Shown here one piece after another: positions 44,087 to 55,063 of a stretch of DNA of 64,000 nt; the first letter of the stretch is position 1; every line of letters starts with the position of its first letter. The notes under the pieces are model-generated. The model was not told where the DNA came from. It was given only the letters and a program-made list of their open reading frames with translations, and did not search any database. Both the position numbers and the translations under genes were made by a program. Origin of the DNA: Megaustenia siamemsis (Eukaryota; Mollusca; Gastropoda; Stylommatophora; Ariophantidae); NCBI GenBank assembly GCA_032433765.1, contig JAVIAB010000008.1, positions 38,467,679-38,531,678 on the forward strand, written 5' to 3'.

Positions 44087-44385
44087 TGTGAGTGACCAGG
44101 TGAGTGGCCAGGTGAGTAGCCAAGTAAGTGGTCATGTGAGTGATCATGTGAGTGGTCACGTGAGTGGTTACATGAGTAGCCAAGTAAGTGGTCATGAGAG
44201 GGCTCACGTGAGTGGTCACGTGAGTCGCCACATGAGTTCTCTTGTGAGTGGTCACATGAGTGGTCACGTGAGTGGTCATGTGAGTTCTCACGTGAGTGGT
44301 GATGTGAGTAGCAACATGAGTGGTCACGTGAGTGGCCGCGTGAGTGATGATATGAGTGGCTACTTGAGTGGTCATATGCATTGGG
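44087..44385. repeat. 12-bp tandem array rich in GTGAGT
   Basis: About 25 units of GTGAGTGGTCAC-like sequence. About 15 contain GTGAGT, two contain GTAAGT, two give CAGGTGAGT, and CACGTG recurs. A 143-codon plus-strand frame (43986-44417) begins with a hydrophobic segment and runs through it. An AATAAA lies at about 44582. I regard the frame as an artefact. Confidence 0.9.
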
Positions 44386-44637
44386 CCGGTTTTATGTTCT
44401 TTCCCTTTATAGTGTAATTGTTGTAAGTAATTCGCCTAAGGCAATCGTAAATTTCTTATAATATTATTATGAAAAGTGATGTATGTATGTAAGTTAACGT
44501 GCCAAGATATATGTATATAATATATGTGTATATGTGGAACACCGAGTGTGTATGTATATATACAATGTCGTCTTATATTTAAAATAAAGAATTTTATATG
44601 AGTAAGTGTTTCTGTTGTATTGTTATTAATTGTATTT

Positions 44638-45451
44638 ATTATAACAACCTAAGGTATGCTGATGATACTGTACTACTAGCAGAAAATCCTAAAGATGTAA
44701 AATTACTTAAAAGAAATAAACATGACAAACAAAAAAATATGGATTAGATATGAATATCAAAAAGACTAAAACTATGATCATAAGCAAAGATAATACTCAA
44801 AACCTACAAGTGGATATCACAGTTGAAGGAATAGATCTGGAGACAGTTCAGAACTACAACTACCTTGGACATACTATAACCAGTGATGGAAAATGTAAAA
44901 CTGAAATAAACAAAAGAATAGGAATGGCAAAAAGTAATTTTAATGCCATGAAAAATATACTAACATCAAAACAAATAATACTAGGGCTAAAACTAAGAAT
45001 AGCAAAATGTTATGTCTTCTCAATATTACTGTATGGTGCAGAAACATGGACATTAGACAGGAAAACAGAGCAGAAAACTGAAGCCTTTGAAATGTGGATT
45101 TATATAAGAAAAGGTAGAATTGGATGGAAAGAAAAGAAAACAAATGATGAAGTTCTAAAACAACTAAAATTGAAAAGAGAACTATTAAACACAATTTAAA
45201 AAGGCAAATGACATTTTGGGGGCATGTTAAAAGACACAACAGCCTACTAAAAGTAATATTGGTAGGGAAAATACAAGGTACTGAGAGGCAGATGCAGACC
45301 AAAACTAACATAGACGAGTAACAAAAGATTGACAAGACAGCCCATGACAACCTGCACCATCAAAGCAAGAGACAGAGCGGAATGGCGCTCCATGGTAGCC
45401 AACCTTCAATGCGAAGACTGCACTAGATGATGATTATGATGATTATAACAA
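44638..45451 (+). mobile_element. LINE-A copy 5 with 10-bp TSD
   Basis: The element is 44648-45441. It begins at LRYADDTVLLAENPKD (motif C), has an open frame 44750-45199 of 149 codons, then frameshifts into the tail. The TSD is ATTATAACAA at 44638-44647 and 45442-45451. Confidence 0.9.
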
Positions 45452-45469
45452 GCAATGCTGTACAGTGTT

Positions 45470-45930
45470 ATCATATCATCCTAGTTGTTAGTCGTCGGAT
45501 TGCCCTCATTGCTCATCAAAACAACTGCCCATAAACTGATTTACAAGCCCTCCTCTGACCTCCTCGTAGTCTCCTCAATGTAGGCAACATCTTTCTCGAT
45601 TAATACGAGAATCCGGAAGTGGCACCAGGGCTGTAGACCCACGAACAGCAACAAAAATCGTGATGTCGTCCTTCTTTTCGAGCGTATGGCTATGAATATT
45701 TGATCATTCAGTAGTATGCATCGCATTTGTCAACAATGGATGCACCCAGAACGCTTGATTCACTGTAAAGACCACAGCCATATATATGATCAAGGTAGTA
45801 CCAACGCATAATCTTTAAAGTGGAACCTTTGATTGACTTGGCACAACAATCTACATGAAGAAGCTGAAAGTAATCGGCGTCGAACAAATCCAACGCCAGT
45901 TGTTAATAAGCTCTCAATATCATGAGAAAT
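45470..45930 (-). repeat. Diverged Rep4-like copy
   Basis: TTAGTCGTCGGATTGCCC and GGCGTCGAACAAATCCA match Rep4 at about 40460 and 40720 in the same order. The similarity between them is patchy. Confidence 0.5.
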
Positions 45931-46327
45931 AATCATTATCTATAAAGAACATGTCCAGAACGTCAGTCAGTATTCATGGTACAAACAAACTGTTATATGC
46001 TGATGATGCCACCCAAACAACTACGACTAGCAATGAATTACATTAGCTGTGGCATTACTGAAGTGGAAGGCAAACATGCATGTTTTAGCCTCAGTACAAT
46101 TCAATACGACAGCAACTTCAGAAGTGAGATCTTCGACAGTAGTGAAACGCAGAATAATTTAAACAAATATTGATCTAAAAAGTAAAAAAGAAATTGCTGA
46201 ACAGATCTTAGACCATAGAAGTAAGATTTTTTTCTAATCCCTGTCTTATAATGAACCAGTATTGGCATATAGTATAGTATCATGGATAATCAGGCAGAAC
46301 AAAATTGTAGAGGCCATAGAAATATGG
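45931..46327. other. Unassigned, with a possible LINE scrap at 46250-46320
   Basis: A SWIIRQNKIVEAIEIWI-like peptide around 46280 resembles LINE post-RT sequence but is too short to classify. Confidence 0.3.
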
Positions 46328-46432
46328 ATAGAAATAAATATACAATAGACTAAACATAGAAATAAATATAGAATAGACTAAACATAGAAATAAATATAGA
46401 ATAGACTAAACATAGAAATAAATATACATAAG
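46328..46432. repeat. 28-bp tandem repeat, about 4 units
   Basis: The unit is ATAGAAATAAATATAGAATA then GACTAAAC. Confidence 0.85.
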
Positions 46433-46743
46433 AATGATGAGAGCACCATGTGTAACTATAAAAATTAACGACGACACCGAAAGAGGTTAGGACAGAAAGA
46501 AGATTTATTACTATCACGAGGAAATCAGAATCTCTGAGATGTGGGAAGGGCCTAGATCTTCGACAACCATGAGTCCACGTCTCGCCTTCGGATGAAAGAC
46601 ATGGTGGTAATGATGTCCAGAAATGAGGACATATCAGCCAACAGAGAGTTGGGGTTGTCAGTCGCTGGACGCTGCAAGCAGGATTGGGGAGGAGATCTGA
46701 GCAACTATGGACATGTTACAAAAATTGCAAAGATAAAAGTAAG
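46433..46743. other. Unassigned stretch
   Basis: No gene or repeat is recognised. Confidence 0.35.
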
Positions 46744-46997
46744 TAGAGTGCCCCGTCACGCCACGTAGCGTATATGAAGTATTGTGTTAGTGACCATCAT
46801 TTTTAAAGACCTTCGGCACATGATTTTTTGGTGCAATGTGGTCGGTATTACGCTGGTGCCGCTTTACCTCCCCAGAAAAAATCCTGTGCCCACTTAAGGC
46901 TGGCTGAACCTGGAAGCCGTCGATCAGAACCGAATCCGACCTCTTGTCTATTTTTTGTAGTCTAGTTCGCTAGCCTATGAGTTGTCACGATTCCTAT
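46744..46997 (-). repeat. SINE-A, older diverged copy
   Basis: The tail (GAGTGCCCCGTCACGCCACG), body and a damaged head (TATGAGTTGTCACGATTCC) are recognisable. The B box is lost. Confidence 0.8.
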
Positions 46998-47436
46998 TGC
47001 AATGATGATAACCCACAAATAACTCAATAACGGGAATAGTTCATGCATGGGTCCCTTTCTTAAGTTTGTAATAAGCAACGGAAAACAAGGAAAATTGATG
47101 GTAGAAGAGAGAGAAGAAAACAAAGAAAAAGGATGCTGGACAATTTAAGAGAAATTACATGCAAGAAAATCAATCTGTGAAACTAATGTAGAGACAGAAA
47201 GCTGTTGCTTAACACGATGGTTTACAGTTATAGCTATAACGTTCGATGACGATGACTTCGGCTGCAGCGGTGGAATGGTAGCCATCATCACTTTTTTTAT
47301 TAACGATTCAGAAGGTGAAGGAATATGTAAGAAAAGACAAGACCAAACTTTGTTTTGTTTTGTAATCGGTCACCCGACAATATCAAGAGATTTGCTAAAT
47401 GTTATTTTATTCTCAGAGCACCTCACAGATGTATGA
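46998..47436. other. LINE 3' scrap (about 47040-47250) and unassigned DNA
   Basis: AAAATTGATGGTAGAAG followed by decayed codons and GATGACGATGACTT resembles a LINE-B/F-type 3' end. It is too decayed to classify. Confidence 0.35.
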
Positions 47437-47925
47437 CTATGCAATCCATTTTTGACAATAGTTTCTATAAGAAAAAGAGTTCTTTAATGTTATGTAGAGC
47501 CAGTCTTAACATATAGATGTAAATCATGGACAATAGAACAACAAACAAGAAAATCACTGGAGGCTGTAGAAATGTGGTTTTACAGAAGAATGTTGAGAAT
47601 ACTATGGACAGCTAAGAAGAGTAATGAAAACGTCCTGAAAGAGGTCAAAGCAAAAAGAGAGCTAATTTCCAATATTAGGAAGAAACAATCATCATTTTTT
47701 TGGCTATGTAATGAGAAGAGAACAACTTGAATATATTGTAACAACTGGAAAAATTGAGGAACGAAGAGATTGAGGGAAGCAAAGAGAAAAGATGCCAGAC
47801 AGCTGAAGAGAATGGCTTGGCGGAAGGTCAACAACAGAAATGATAAAGAACTGTCGTGATCGAAAGTTGTGGAGAGACATGATCACCTACGCCAGTTTGC
47901 CCGGTACTTGATGATGATGATGACT
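47437..47925 (+). mobile_element. LINE-B copy 3
   Basis: It runs from CAATCCATTTTTGACAATAG through a KRVL-like segment, FYRRMLRI-like and SNIRKKQSSF-like codons, to CCCGGTACTTGATGATGATG. Several frameshifts. Truncated upstream of the YADD region. Confidence 0.78.
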
Positions 47926-48534
47926 GATGTATGCGGCAGTAGAGTTGTTGTTAACCATGCTGGGCTAGAGGCAAACTAGCCTCTAGTCTATTCAACTAAA
48001 GAATAAATGGGTACCTGACTCAGTGAGTTGGAGAAGTAATTAAAGATAGGAAGGCATTGGCACCACCCAACTACATAAACTTGGTCGTAGTAACGTTCCT
48101 TCGTTGGAGAGGGGGGGGGGATAGGCACAAATATGGGATATCGTGCGAGGCAGTTGCAAAGCTGTATCTAACGTTGAATAAATAACATTAAATTGTACAT
48201 AACTTCACTTCCCTATATTACCAGTTACAAGTCATTATTTACCTGTGCCATTTAGTTACAGCTTTTCATGGACTCGTATGCTAGAGCATTGCTGCGTGGT
48301 GAGGCAAGGTTGCTAATTGGACGGTAACATGTGAAGGGCAGGGAGTGGGACAGAAAGGAATTAATTTCTTCATTCGGTAGCGATTACTTTGCAAGTCAAA
48401 TTTTAACATAATATCATCCTCCTCAACAGATAAACACTCAACATGAGTACGCAGTAAACATTTCGATGCCAGCTTTGGACTCATCAATCAAATCAATCAA
48501 TCAAAGCTATTGAGGCATATTTTGGAGCATCCAT
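47926..48534. other. Unassigned stretch
   Basis: It holds a short G-run near 48110 and a TCAA tetranucleotide run near 48485. No gene is recognised. Confidence 0.4.
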
Positions 48535-48823
48535 AGACAATGTGTGGGAGCCGCGATAGTTCAGCGGTTAGTGAAATGGACTACAAAGGACAGGAGGTAG
48601 GGTTCGATCCTAACCGACGGCTTCCAGTTCTCCCAGCCTTTAATGGGTACCGGATTTTTTTCTAGGAAAGTAAAGCGGCACGAGTGTAATACCGACCACA
48701 TTACCCCAAAAATCATGTGCCGAAGGTCTGTAAAATTTATGGTCACAAACACCATATTCCCTATACGCCACTTGGCGTGACGGGGGGTAAATTACTACCT
48801 TTTTTTTTTACTACAGACAATGT
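48535..48823 (+). repeat. SINE-A with 9-bp TSD
   Basis: The element is about 48545-48814. The TSD is AGACAATGT at 48535-48543 and 48815-48823. The B box GGTTCGATCCT is nearly intact. Confidence 0.88.
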
Positions 48824-49077
48824 TTCTATGTCCATCACTATTCTTTGGGTTTTTTTTCTACTTCATCCAAGTTTATGCCAGTGTTCGTGAGAGCTTCACT
48901 TCTTGTCACTTCTTTTCTCGTTGCATTACTGGGCTTTAATGGCTTTCACTTTCCCTGTGGGTTCCATGATCGTTCTTGTCTTGTTTTTGAACTTTCCGCC
49001 AACTTCGAACGCTTTCTAATGATAAAATATGACACAGCGTGATTTTCATGGACACCAGTAAACGAACAATAAAATAG

Positions 49078-49800
49078 TTCCGTCTCCAAGATGGCGGATC
49101 TACTCCACGTCCTTTCGATCGCGGCAGAAAGTGCACTCAGGGTCTGATTAATTTCGGATTTCCTTCGCACTTTTCTGCGTTAAAGTCAAAATAATGATAT
49201 ACTTAATACATCTGTGTCGCAAAAGCAATGTCGGAGGCCGACAACAGTCCGTTTTTGATAAATCAAGTGTTGTGAACGAGACCTTCCATCGTCTAGACTT
49301 GATCTGCGCTTTACGTCACATTGATGCTGTTCATGACCGTTGTTGGCATTCTTTGACGCAAGTTATTTCCATGTTACACATTAATGTAAACTACTTCGTC
49401 AGCCGCAGTTTTGTCTCTTTGGGGAAGTTGCTTCGTGTTTTGTTCGTCGTGGGCTGCTTACACTAGAGTAATCAGACAAAAATCTAAAGGGAGCGAGATT
49501 ATTAGTGTCCGGCGACATTGTTGTGTGCTACGTCATCGTAAATGGTTCCCTAAACCGGCGGTGCGCAAATCTTACGGTCTGCTGTTTGATGTGCGACGGG
49601 GATAATTGACGACTGACTGCGTGTCTATATGTTCGGAATTGTAGTCATCAACGATGGCCTAACACCATCAGGTGCTACGACGATCATCATTTTCAAGAGG
49701 ACATGACTTACCGGTATATGGGGATAGGCGGCGGGAACAGTTGGAGGCTGTGCATGAAAAGCGTTCCTGGTTGCAATTTCCTCACATTACAAGTCGCATG
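49078..49800 (+). repeat. Rep4 copy 2
   Basis: It begins near TCTCCAAGATGGCGGATC (49086-49103) and matches the reverse of 40263-41008. It contains a second start-like block at about 49706 (CTTACCGGTATATGG) and ends CACATTACAAGTCGCATG. CpG-rich, with no convincing frame. Confidence 0.75.
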
Positions 49801-49804
49801 TCTG

Positions 49805-50126
49805 TGTTAGTCACCTCTAGTGACTCGGGCAGATGGTGCTCGTAAACCTGGGAGGGCCGACCATCTAAGGGCAGAATCCCCCTGCAGAAAAGTCCATCTG
49901 CTGCCTTGCAGGAAGATTGGGGACAATCAAAGGCTAAGGAAAGCAAACCTGAACAAAATGCTGGCTGAAATCGGATGCACTTGGCCACTGGCGCAGAACA
50001 CAGTGCAACGTTTTAACAGGTATTCAAGCGGAGTGGATCTCACAGGCTTAAACAGACAGCTGTCTTCGTGTGAGAGTCTGGAGTCCTACTCTGATTGAGT
50101 CCTGATCGCAGAGAGAGAGAGATAGT
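49805..50126 (+). repeat. Rep1 copy 2, longer at the 5' side
   Basis: It shares LPCRKIGDNQRLRKANLNKM and the end TGAGTCCTGATCGCAGA with 31206-31488. About 100 bp extra lie upstream, in frame. The tail is (GA)n. Confidence 0.8.
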
Positions 50127-50214
50127 TCTTACTTTCCAGCAGCGAGTTATAATTTATCCTGATCTTGTTTATTCATTATTTTATTTGTGTTATTTATTTA
50201 TATTGAAGAGGAAT

Positions 50215-50710
50215 GAGCAGCATAATAGCACCAATGCAGCAAAATTAAAATTACCGAGAGCATGAATCTTCCCGATATAAAATATATGGTTGTGAATCAT
50301 AGACAATCTTGCACGCAACAAAAAGAGAAAACTGATTCACTCGAAACAAAATGTTACAGAAATCTTTAGGTTAACTTGGATAATAAAAAAGAGTAATCTT
50401 GATACATTAGAGGATCTAGACATTGAAAAGAACTTGCGCATAAACAACAACTTACAGATGATATTAAAGTACTATGGGCGCGTAGAAAAAAATACAGCAG
50501 GCTCGAAAAAATAAAACAATAATGGAAGGTATGGTTCCTGGAAGACGAGACAGAGGCAGACCAAGAAGAATGTGACTTTAAGATATCAAAGAACTTGAAC
50601 ATGGCAATAAAAGAAGTGGGTGATTTTTGCTAGAGAAAGAGATTATATCAGACGGGCTGTGATGAATGCAACGTACTGCAAAAGACACGCAACCAGATGA
50701 TGATTTATAT
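50215..50710 (+). mobile_element. LINE-F copy 2
   Basis: Decayed codons match 8690-9170, ending ATGCAACGTACTGCAAAAGA and CAACCAGATGATGAT. A GRRDRGRPRR-like basic stretch is visible at about 50545. Confidence 0.65.
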
Positions 50711-51627
50711 TGAACTGACGATTAGGTGCATTTTTTTTTATTACTAAGACAAATAAATAAAGCTAAAAACCCAAAACCTAGAATCCGTTCCTCATTCATA
50801 TCAAAATTATTGAGACGATAACTGTTTTATTTGCGGATAGACAGTGACTCTTGTCTCATTATTTATCACATTTTTACGAAAGATGCTCATTTGTTATTTA
50901 CACGGCTGATTAACTCTTGGATATTTTTCTACTGCATCAATCTTCTTCGCCTATTCTTTTATTTTATAGCTTTAATACCAGCCTTGCATTAAAGTTTGGC
51001 TTCTCCGTTGTCAGAAAAGCGGCATAGAGAACAAGTTACGCTAAGAGGTTGGATTTGTTGGCCAAATTTATTGATTCACAAAATAGCCATTTTCACTCAT
51101 CACCACTCAAGGGGAAAAAAAAGTGGTCAGCATTTTTCGTGTTTTCTATTGGCTTTGTGTGTTCACGTGACCTGTGTTCGATTAAATGGGGAAACAACTC
51201 ACGGTAATGTGGCGTTAAGAGAAGAGGGTTTGTGCAAAGGTGACTCATAGATTCGGGTGGAGTAACGAGTGTAAAACACTAACGTGCAGAACGTAACTGC
51301 TTTGTTCTTTACCAAAAAAATAGTAGTTGATTCTCAAACATGAAACCTACGTGTAGATGGGAAAACACAATTGTACAGATCAGTCAGTTGCAGTTTAGAA
51401 ACATAAAAAAAAGCTGCTATCGTATGCTGAAAGCTGTTTCTATATGTTGCTAGTTGGTTCTCTTCCAGAGATCGTTAAAACAAAGCCTATTCTTTTTTAA
51501 CCTTTGAACTCCGGAATTATTTTTTTTTTCAACATAATTATCTGAATGGAAACGGTGAACTAAAGTCACCAAGTTCGCACATTTGGTTAAATTTTGTTTA
51601 TAAGTCAAGTAACCGTTTATGTGTGTC
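50711..51627. other. Unassigned stretch
   Basis: An 84-codon frame at 50996-51250 is followed by CpG-containing DNA with an ATTGG and a CACGTG motif near 51150-51170. No family is recognised. Confidence 0.35.
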
Positions 51628-52397
51628 ATCATCATCATCAAGTGCCGGGCCTCCTGGCGTAGGTGATTATGTCTCTCCACAACTTTCGATCTCGACAGTT
51701 GTTTATCATTTCTATTGTTGACCTTCTGTCAAGCCATTCTCTTAAGCTGTCTGTTATTTTTTTCTCTTTGCTTCCCTCTATCTCTTCGTCCCTCAATTTT
51801 TCCAGTTTTTTTTTATATATTCTAGTTCTTCTCTTCTCATTACATGGCCAAAAAATTGTGATTTCCTTTTGTCCATGATTCGCATCCATATGTTAAGACT
51901 GGCTCTACATAACATTTAAGAATTCACTTTCTTGTTTCTATTGTCAAAATTGGATTGCATTGTATCTTCCTCATTTTTTGGCAAGTGGCCTTTGCCTCAG
52001 CCATTCTGCATCTCACCTCTTTTGTACATCTTCCGTCTGAGGTTAACAACGTTCCCAAATATTTAAATTCATTTACCTGTTTTAATATTGTTCCACTTGT
52101 CTTTATTTTGCACTGAGGTGATGTCTTTTTCTTTGTTGTTACCATTACATCTGTCTTTTTGCTTTTAAAGGCTGAGTCCTTTATTTTTGCTTTCTTTCAC
52201 TATAATGTACAACATTTCTTGTAACTCATTTTCACTATCAGCGATTAGGACTGTATCATCAGCATACCTTAGATTATTTATATTATGACCTCCAATTGTT
52301 ATTCCAGGCTTTCCTCTTATGGATCTTAAAATAATTTCACTATAAATATTAAAGGTCATAATATAAAGCTGGCGTAATAGCAACGTTCTGTAAAGGA
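51628..52397 (-). mobile_element. LINE-B copy 4 with RT motif C
   Basis: Minus strand: LRSIRGKPGITIGGHNINNL, then RYADDTVLIADSENELQEML (52383-52165). Next comes TTKKKTSPQCKIKTSGTILK (52145-51924), then the tail at 51889-51638 and (GAT)n at 51628. It keeps an intact YADD but has frameshifts and lacks everything upstream. Confidence 0.82.
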
Positions 52398-52437
52398 TAT
52401 GCTACTTACTTTTTTTACTTGTTTGTATTTTATCATC

Positions 52438-52620
52438 AAAATCATCAAGTACCGGGCCTGCTGGCGTAGGTGATCATGTCTCTCCACAATTTTCGATCTC
52501 GACAGTTATTTATCATTTCTGTTGTTGACCTGCCAAGCCATTCTCTTAAGCTGTTGGGTATTTTTCTCTTTGCTTTCCTCTATCTCTTCGTCCCTCAATT
52601 TTCCCACTTGTTACAATATC
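52438..52620 (-). mobile_element. LINE-B 3' scrap
   Basis: It has the same orientation and 3' end as 51628 (CAAGTACCGGGCCTGCTGG). It lies 40 bp upstream of that copy and is an independent or duplicated end. Confidence 0.7.
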
Positions 52621-53390
52621 TTCCAATATATGTATGGAATATCCTTTATATACAATATGTGAGGTGATAACGTGAAACCTCCACACATTTTCAACTTTCC
52701 TTGCGCCTGAGGGTTGTCGCTCTCAATCTGACGAGGCGAGACTATGTCTTCTAGTTTATACTGGACCAGAATGTGAATTACAAAATTCGTAGTGAATGCT
52801 ACATCTGGTTTCCTGTAGTAAAAACGTCGGCATACACTTGGCGCTCAGAAGCACTGCGGCCTGAAGAGGAACCCAGACTGCGGAGTTGATGGTATATGCT
52901 AGCAGTATAATCTGATAAAATATTTAATCAGGACATTTTGCGAGTATATCAGGGTTAGGATGAAGCAGGAGATTCAATTCTGATAGGCATGACCTCAGCG
53001 GTCTCATCTTCTTTAGTGTCAAGAAACTAGACGGACTTTAGAAGGGAGATCTTCGAGGAGAACAGGATGTCTGAACGAGTTGATCGTTCTATGCTGCAGA
53101 ATTTGAGGAGAGGAGATTGGAGCGTGCATGGACAGTTGTTTTGTGTGCGTTGAGAATAATCTTACGACTTAAACAGCCTAAACACTTACTGGGCGGGACT
53201 GCTTCTGGTGATCAGATTATCATGTGTTGCAAAACTCTTTATAAAGAATTCCCTATCATTATAGCGGGATTTATAGCAGAATCATAATTGTGAGCGTGCA
53301 TTTGTAATGTTCATAACATTATTTTAACAAAGATCCTTTTATTTGGATGTTCCATTTTGATAAGTCCTGTATTTAAATGAAGTTGCAGTG
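52621..53390. other. Unassigned stretch
   Basis: Apart from the short repeat at 53172-53260 shared with 43797-43870, nothing is recognised. Confidence 0.4.
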
Positions 53391-53620
53391 GTTGAGTGTT
53401 TAATGCGTTCACTACCAGAAGATTCTGAGTTCAATTCTAAGATGTGGCCAATGCTTTTATTTTATGCTCACCGGTGCAGATTTAGAGTTTACCCAGATTC
53501 TGAAAACTTGAACAAGACATTTATTTTTTTTCTTGGAAAATTCGAAGGCCTAAAGTGATACTGACCACAGTGCCCATAAAATGTTCCTGTGTCGTTGAAA
53601 ATATAGACTCTCTCTTTAGA
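53391..53620 (+). repeat. SINE-B-like, strongly diverged
   Basis: GTGGTTGAGTGTTTAATGCG, GAGTTCAATTC (decayed B box) and CTGACCACAGTGCCC keep the SINE-B order. Confidence 0.5.
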
Positions 53621-53781
53621 AGCAAAGCCTACACGTTCTAGCACGGAGTCATCAAGTATAGGCAGTTCTGATTTCTACCTTGTGAATCGTCTTCAGCTCC
53701 AAAGTAACTGAAACCATATTCATCCAAGCGCCTTCAAGTATGGAAGCAATGTTATTTGATTTTACTTAAGAGTTGAAAATA

Positions 53782-54137
53782 GTTAAAGTATGAGGTACTG
53801 GTTGGTCTCGATGCAAGACGCCGGCCTCGAGACAGAGAGGGTGTGGGTTCAAATCCCGGCTGCACCAGTTGGGATTTTTATTTATGACTTCTCACTGCGA
53901 CAGCCACCCCTGGTCTCAGCAGCGAGGCCCAGCTTGAAAGTTACTCATGGGCGGCAAAAATATGAGTACCTTCGAAGCCGGGGTTATCTGCCTATGCGGC
54001 GAGGGACCCCTGTGCATACGGCTACCAGGGAAAAACGGATTAACACGCACAATTCAGTTCCTAGTCACTAGGGACTTCGTCACAGGTTTAAAAAAAAAAT
54101 CTAGCGAACACAAAAAAAAAATTAAAAATTAAAGTAT
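53782..54137 (+). repeat. SINE-C copy 3
   Basis: The head ACTGGTTGGTCTCGATGC, B box GGTTCAAATCCCG and complete body are present, followed by A-runs. TTAAAGTAT on each side (about 53783 and 54129) is a likely TSD. A 93-codon frame inside it is a chance opening. Confidence 0.85.
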
Positions 54138-54340
54138 CTGAAACAAATGAAGGGTTTTATATTTGGAGGTATAAGACACAACATTGAAATGAGGTTTTCT
54201 GTTCATTATTTAGATTTTCTATATACATGCTGCACACTCCCCGCACCGACGGTTTGGTGCCATACATTTTCTGAACAGTGTATATCTTGTAGGCCAAGAC
54301 GCCTAACAGTAACAGGGCAAAAGTTGCTAACGAATCATAA

Positions 54341-54643
54341 CTGATGGTTTGCGCCGCGATCGGTGTACCAGAACTATCCAAAACTTAGTCAACTTCTTCG
54401 TGGTAACTTTAATAACAGACTGACCAGATTAACCTCGTCAAGTGAGGAGGGATCGATAGGAAAGGCAACCCGGAACTAAGAAATGTTATGCTGTAGTCGG
54501 ATGTGTTGACCCGAAAGGCGCAAATATTACAGTTCTACTGCAAGCTGCAATACAACACTTATAGGCCTACTATTAGTCCTATTACGGGCTGTTGACGAAG
54601 AGTTATTATTCGTTCAATCATTGTATGAAGGCTAGCAAGCAAG
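54341..54643 (+). repeat. Rep2 copy 2
   Basis: It matches the reverse of 58347-58694 from GGTTTGCGCC to the AGCAAGCAAG tail, including GGGATCGATAGG and CCGAAAGGCGCAAATATTAC. Confidence 0.75.
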
Positions 54644-55060
54644 TACATGTATCAATAATCTTTGGCAGGCAAGACAACTGCATATTTACTTTATGATTAC
54701 TGACGTTAAACAAGAAAATAGCTACAGCTGAAGCGTTTCCCGTGCCATTTCATGTGATTGGCTCTAGACACTCCCTGATCTAGCTGTTGTGTGCATCTCC
54801 TACTGACTGCATCCCAAACAAAAACACTCGATATATCTCTCGTAATAAAAACTCAGATCCGAACACATCTTGGCGACTGCTCAGAACAAGCGGCCATTAT
54901 TCTCCGGTCCCACCCGGTAAACCGCAGTAATGGGAAAATGGTGTAAATATATATCTTTTTTTTTAAAGATATACATTTCTTACAAATTGAAAAATGCTAA
55001 ATTTACTCAACTTTCCTGTATGGTGCAAAAACATCGACATTAAATAATTAAATTAATTCA
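54644..55060. other. Unassigned stretch with a Rep5 core
   Basis: 54860-54945 (CGAACACATCTTGGCGACTG, then CAAGCGGCCATTATTCTCCG) is the best-preserved Rep5 core. Confidence 0.45.
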
Positions 55061-55063
55061 ATG

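Noticed and set aside
43986..44417. 143-codon frame with a hydrophobic start and HVSG repeats, AATAAA downstream
   Set aside because: The repeat unit is 12 bp and the complementary strand is open too. The hydrophobic start is short and T-rich. Kept only as a repeat finding.
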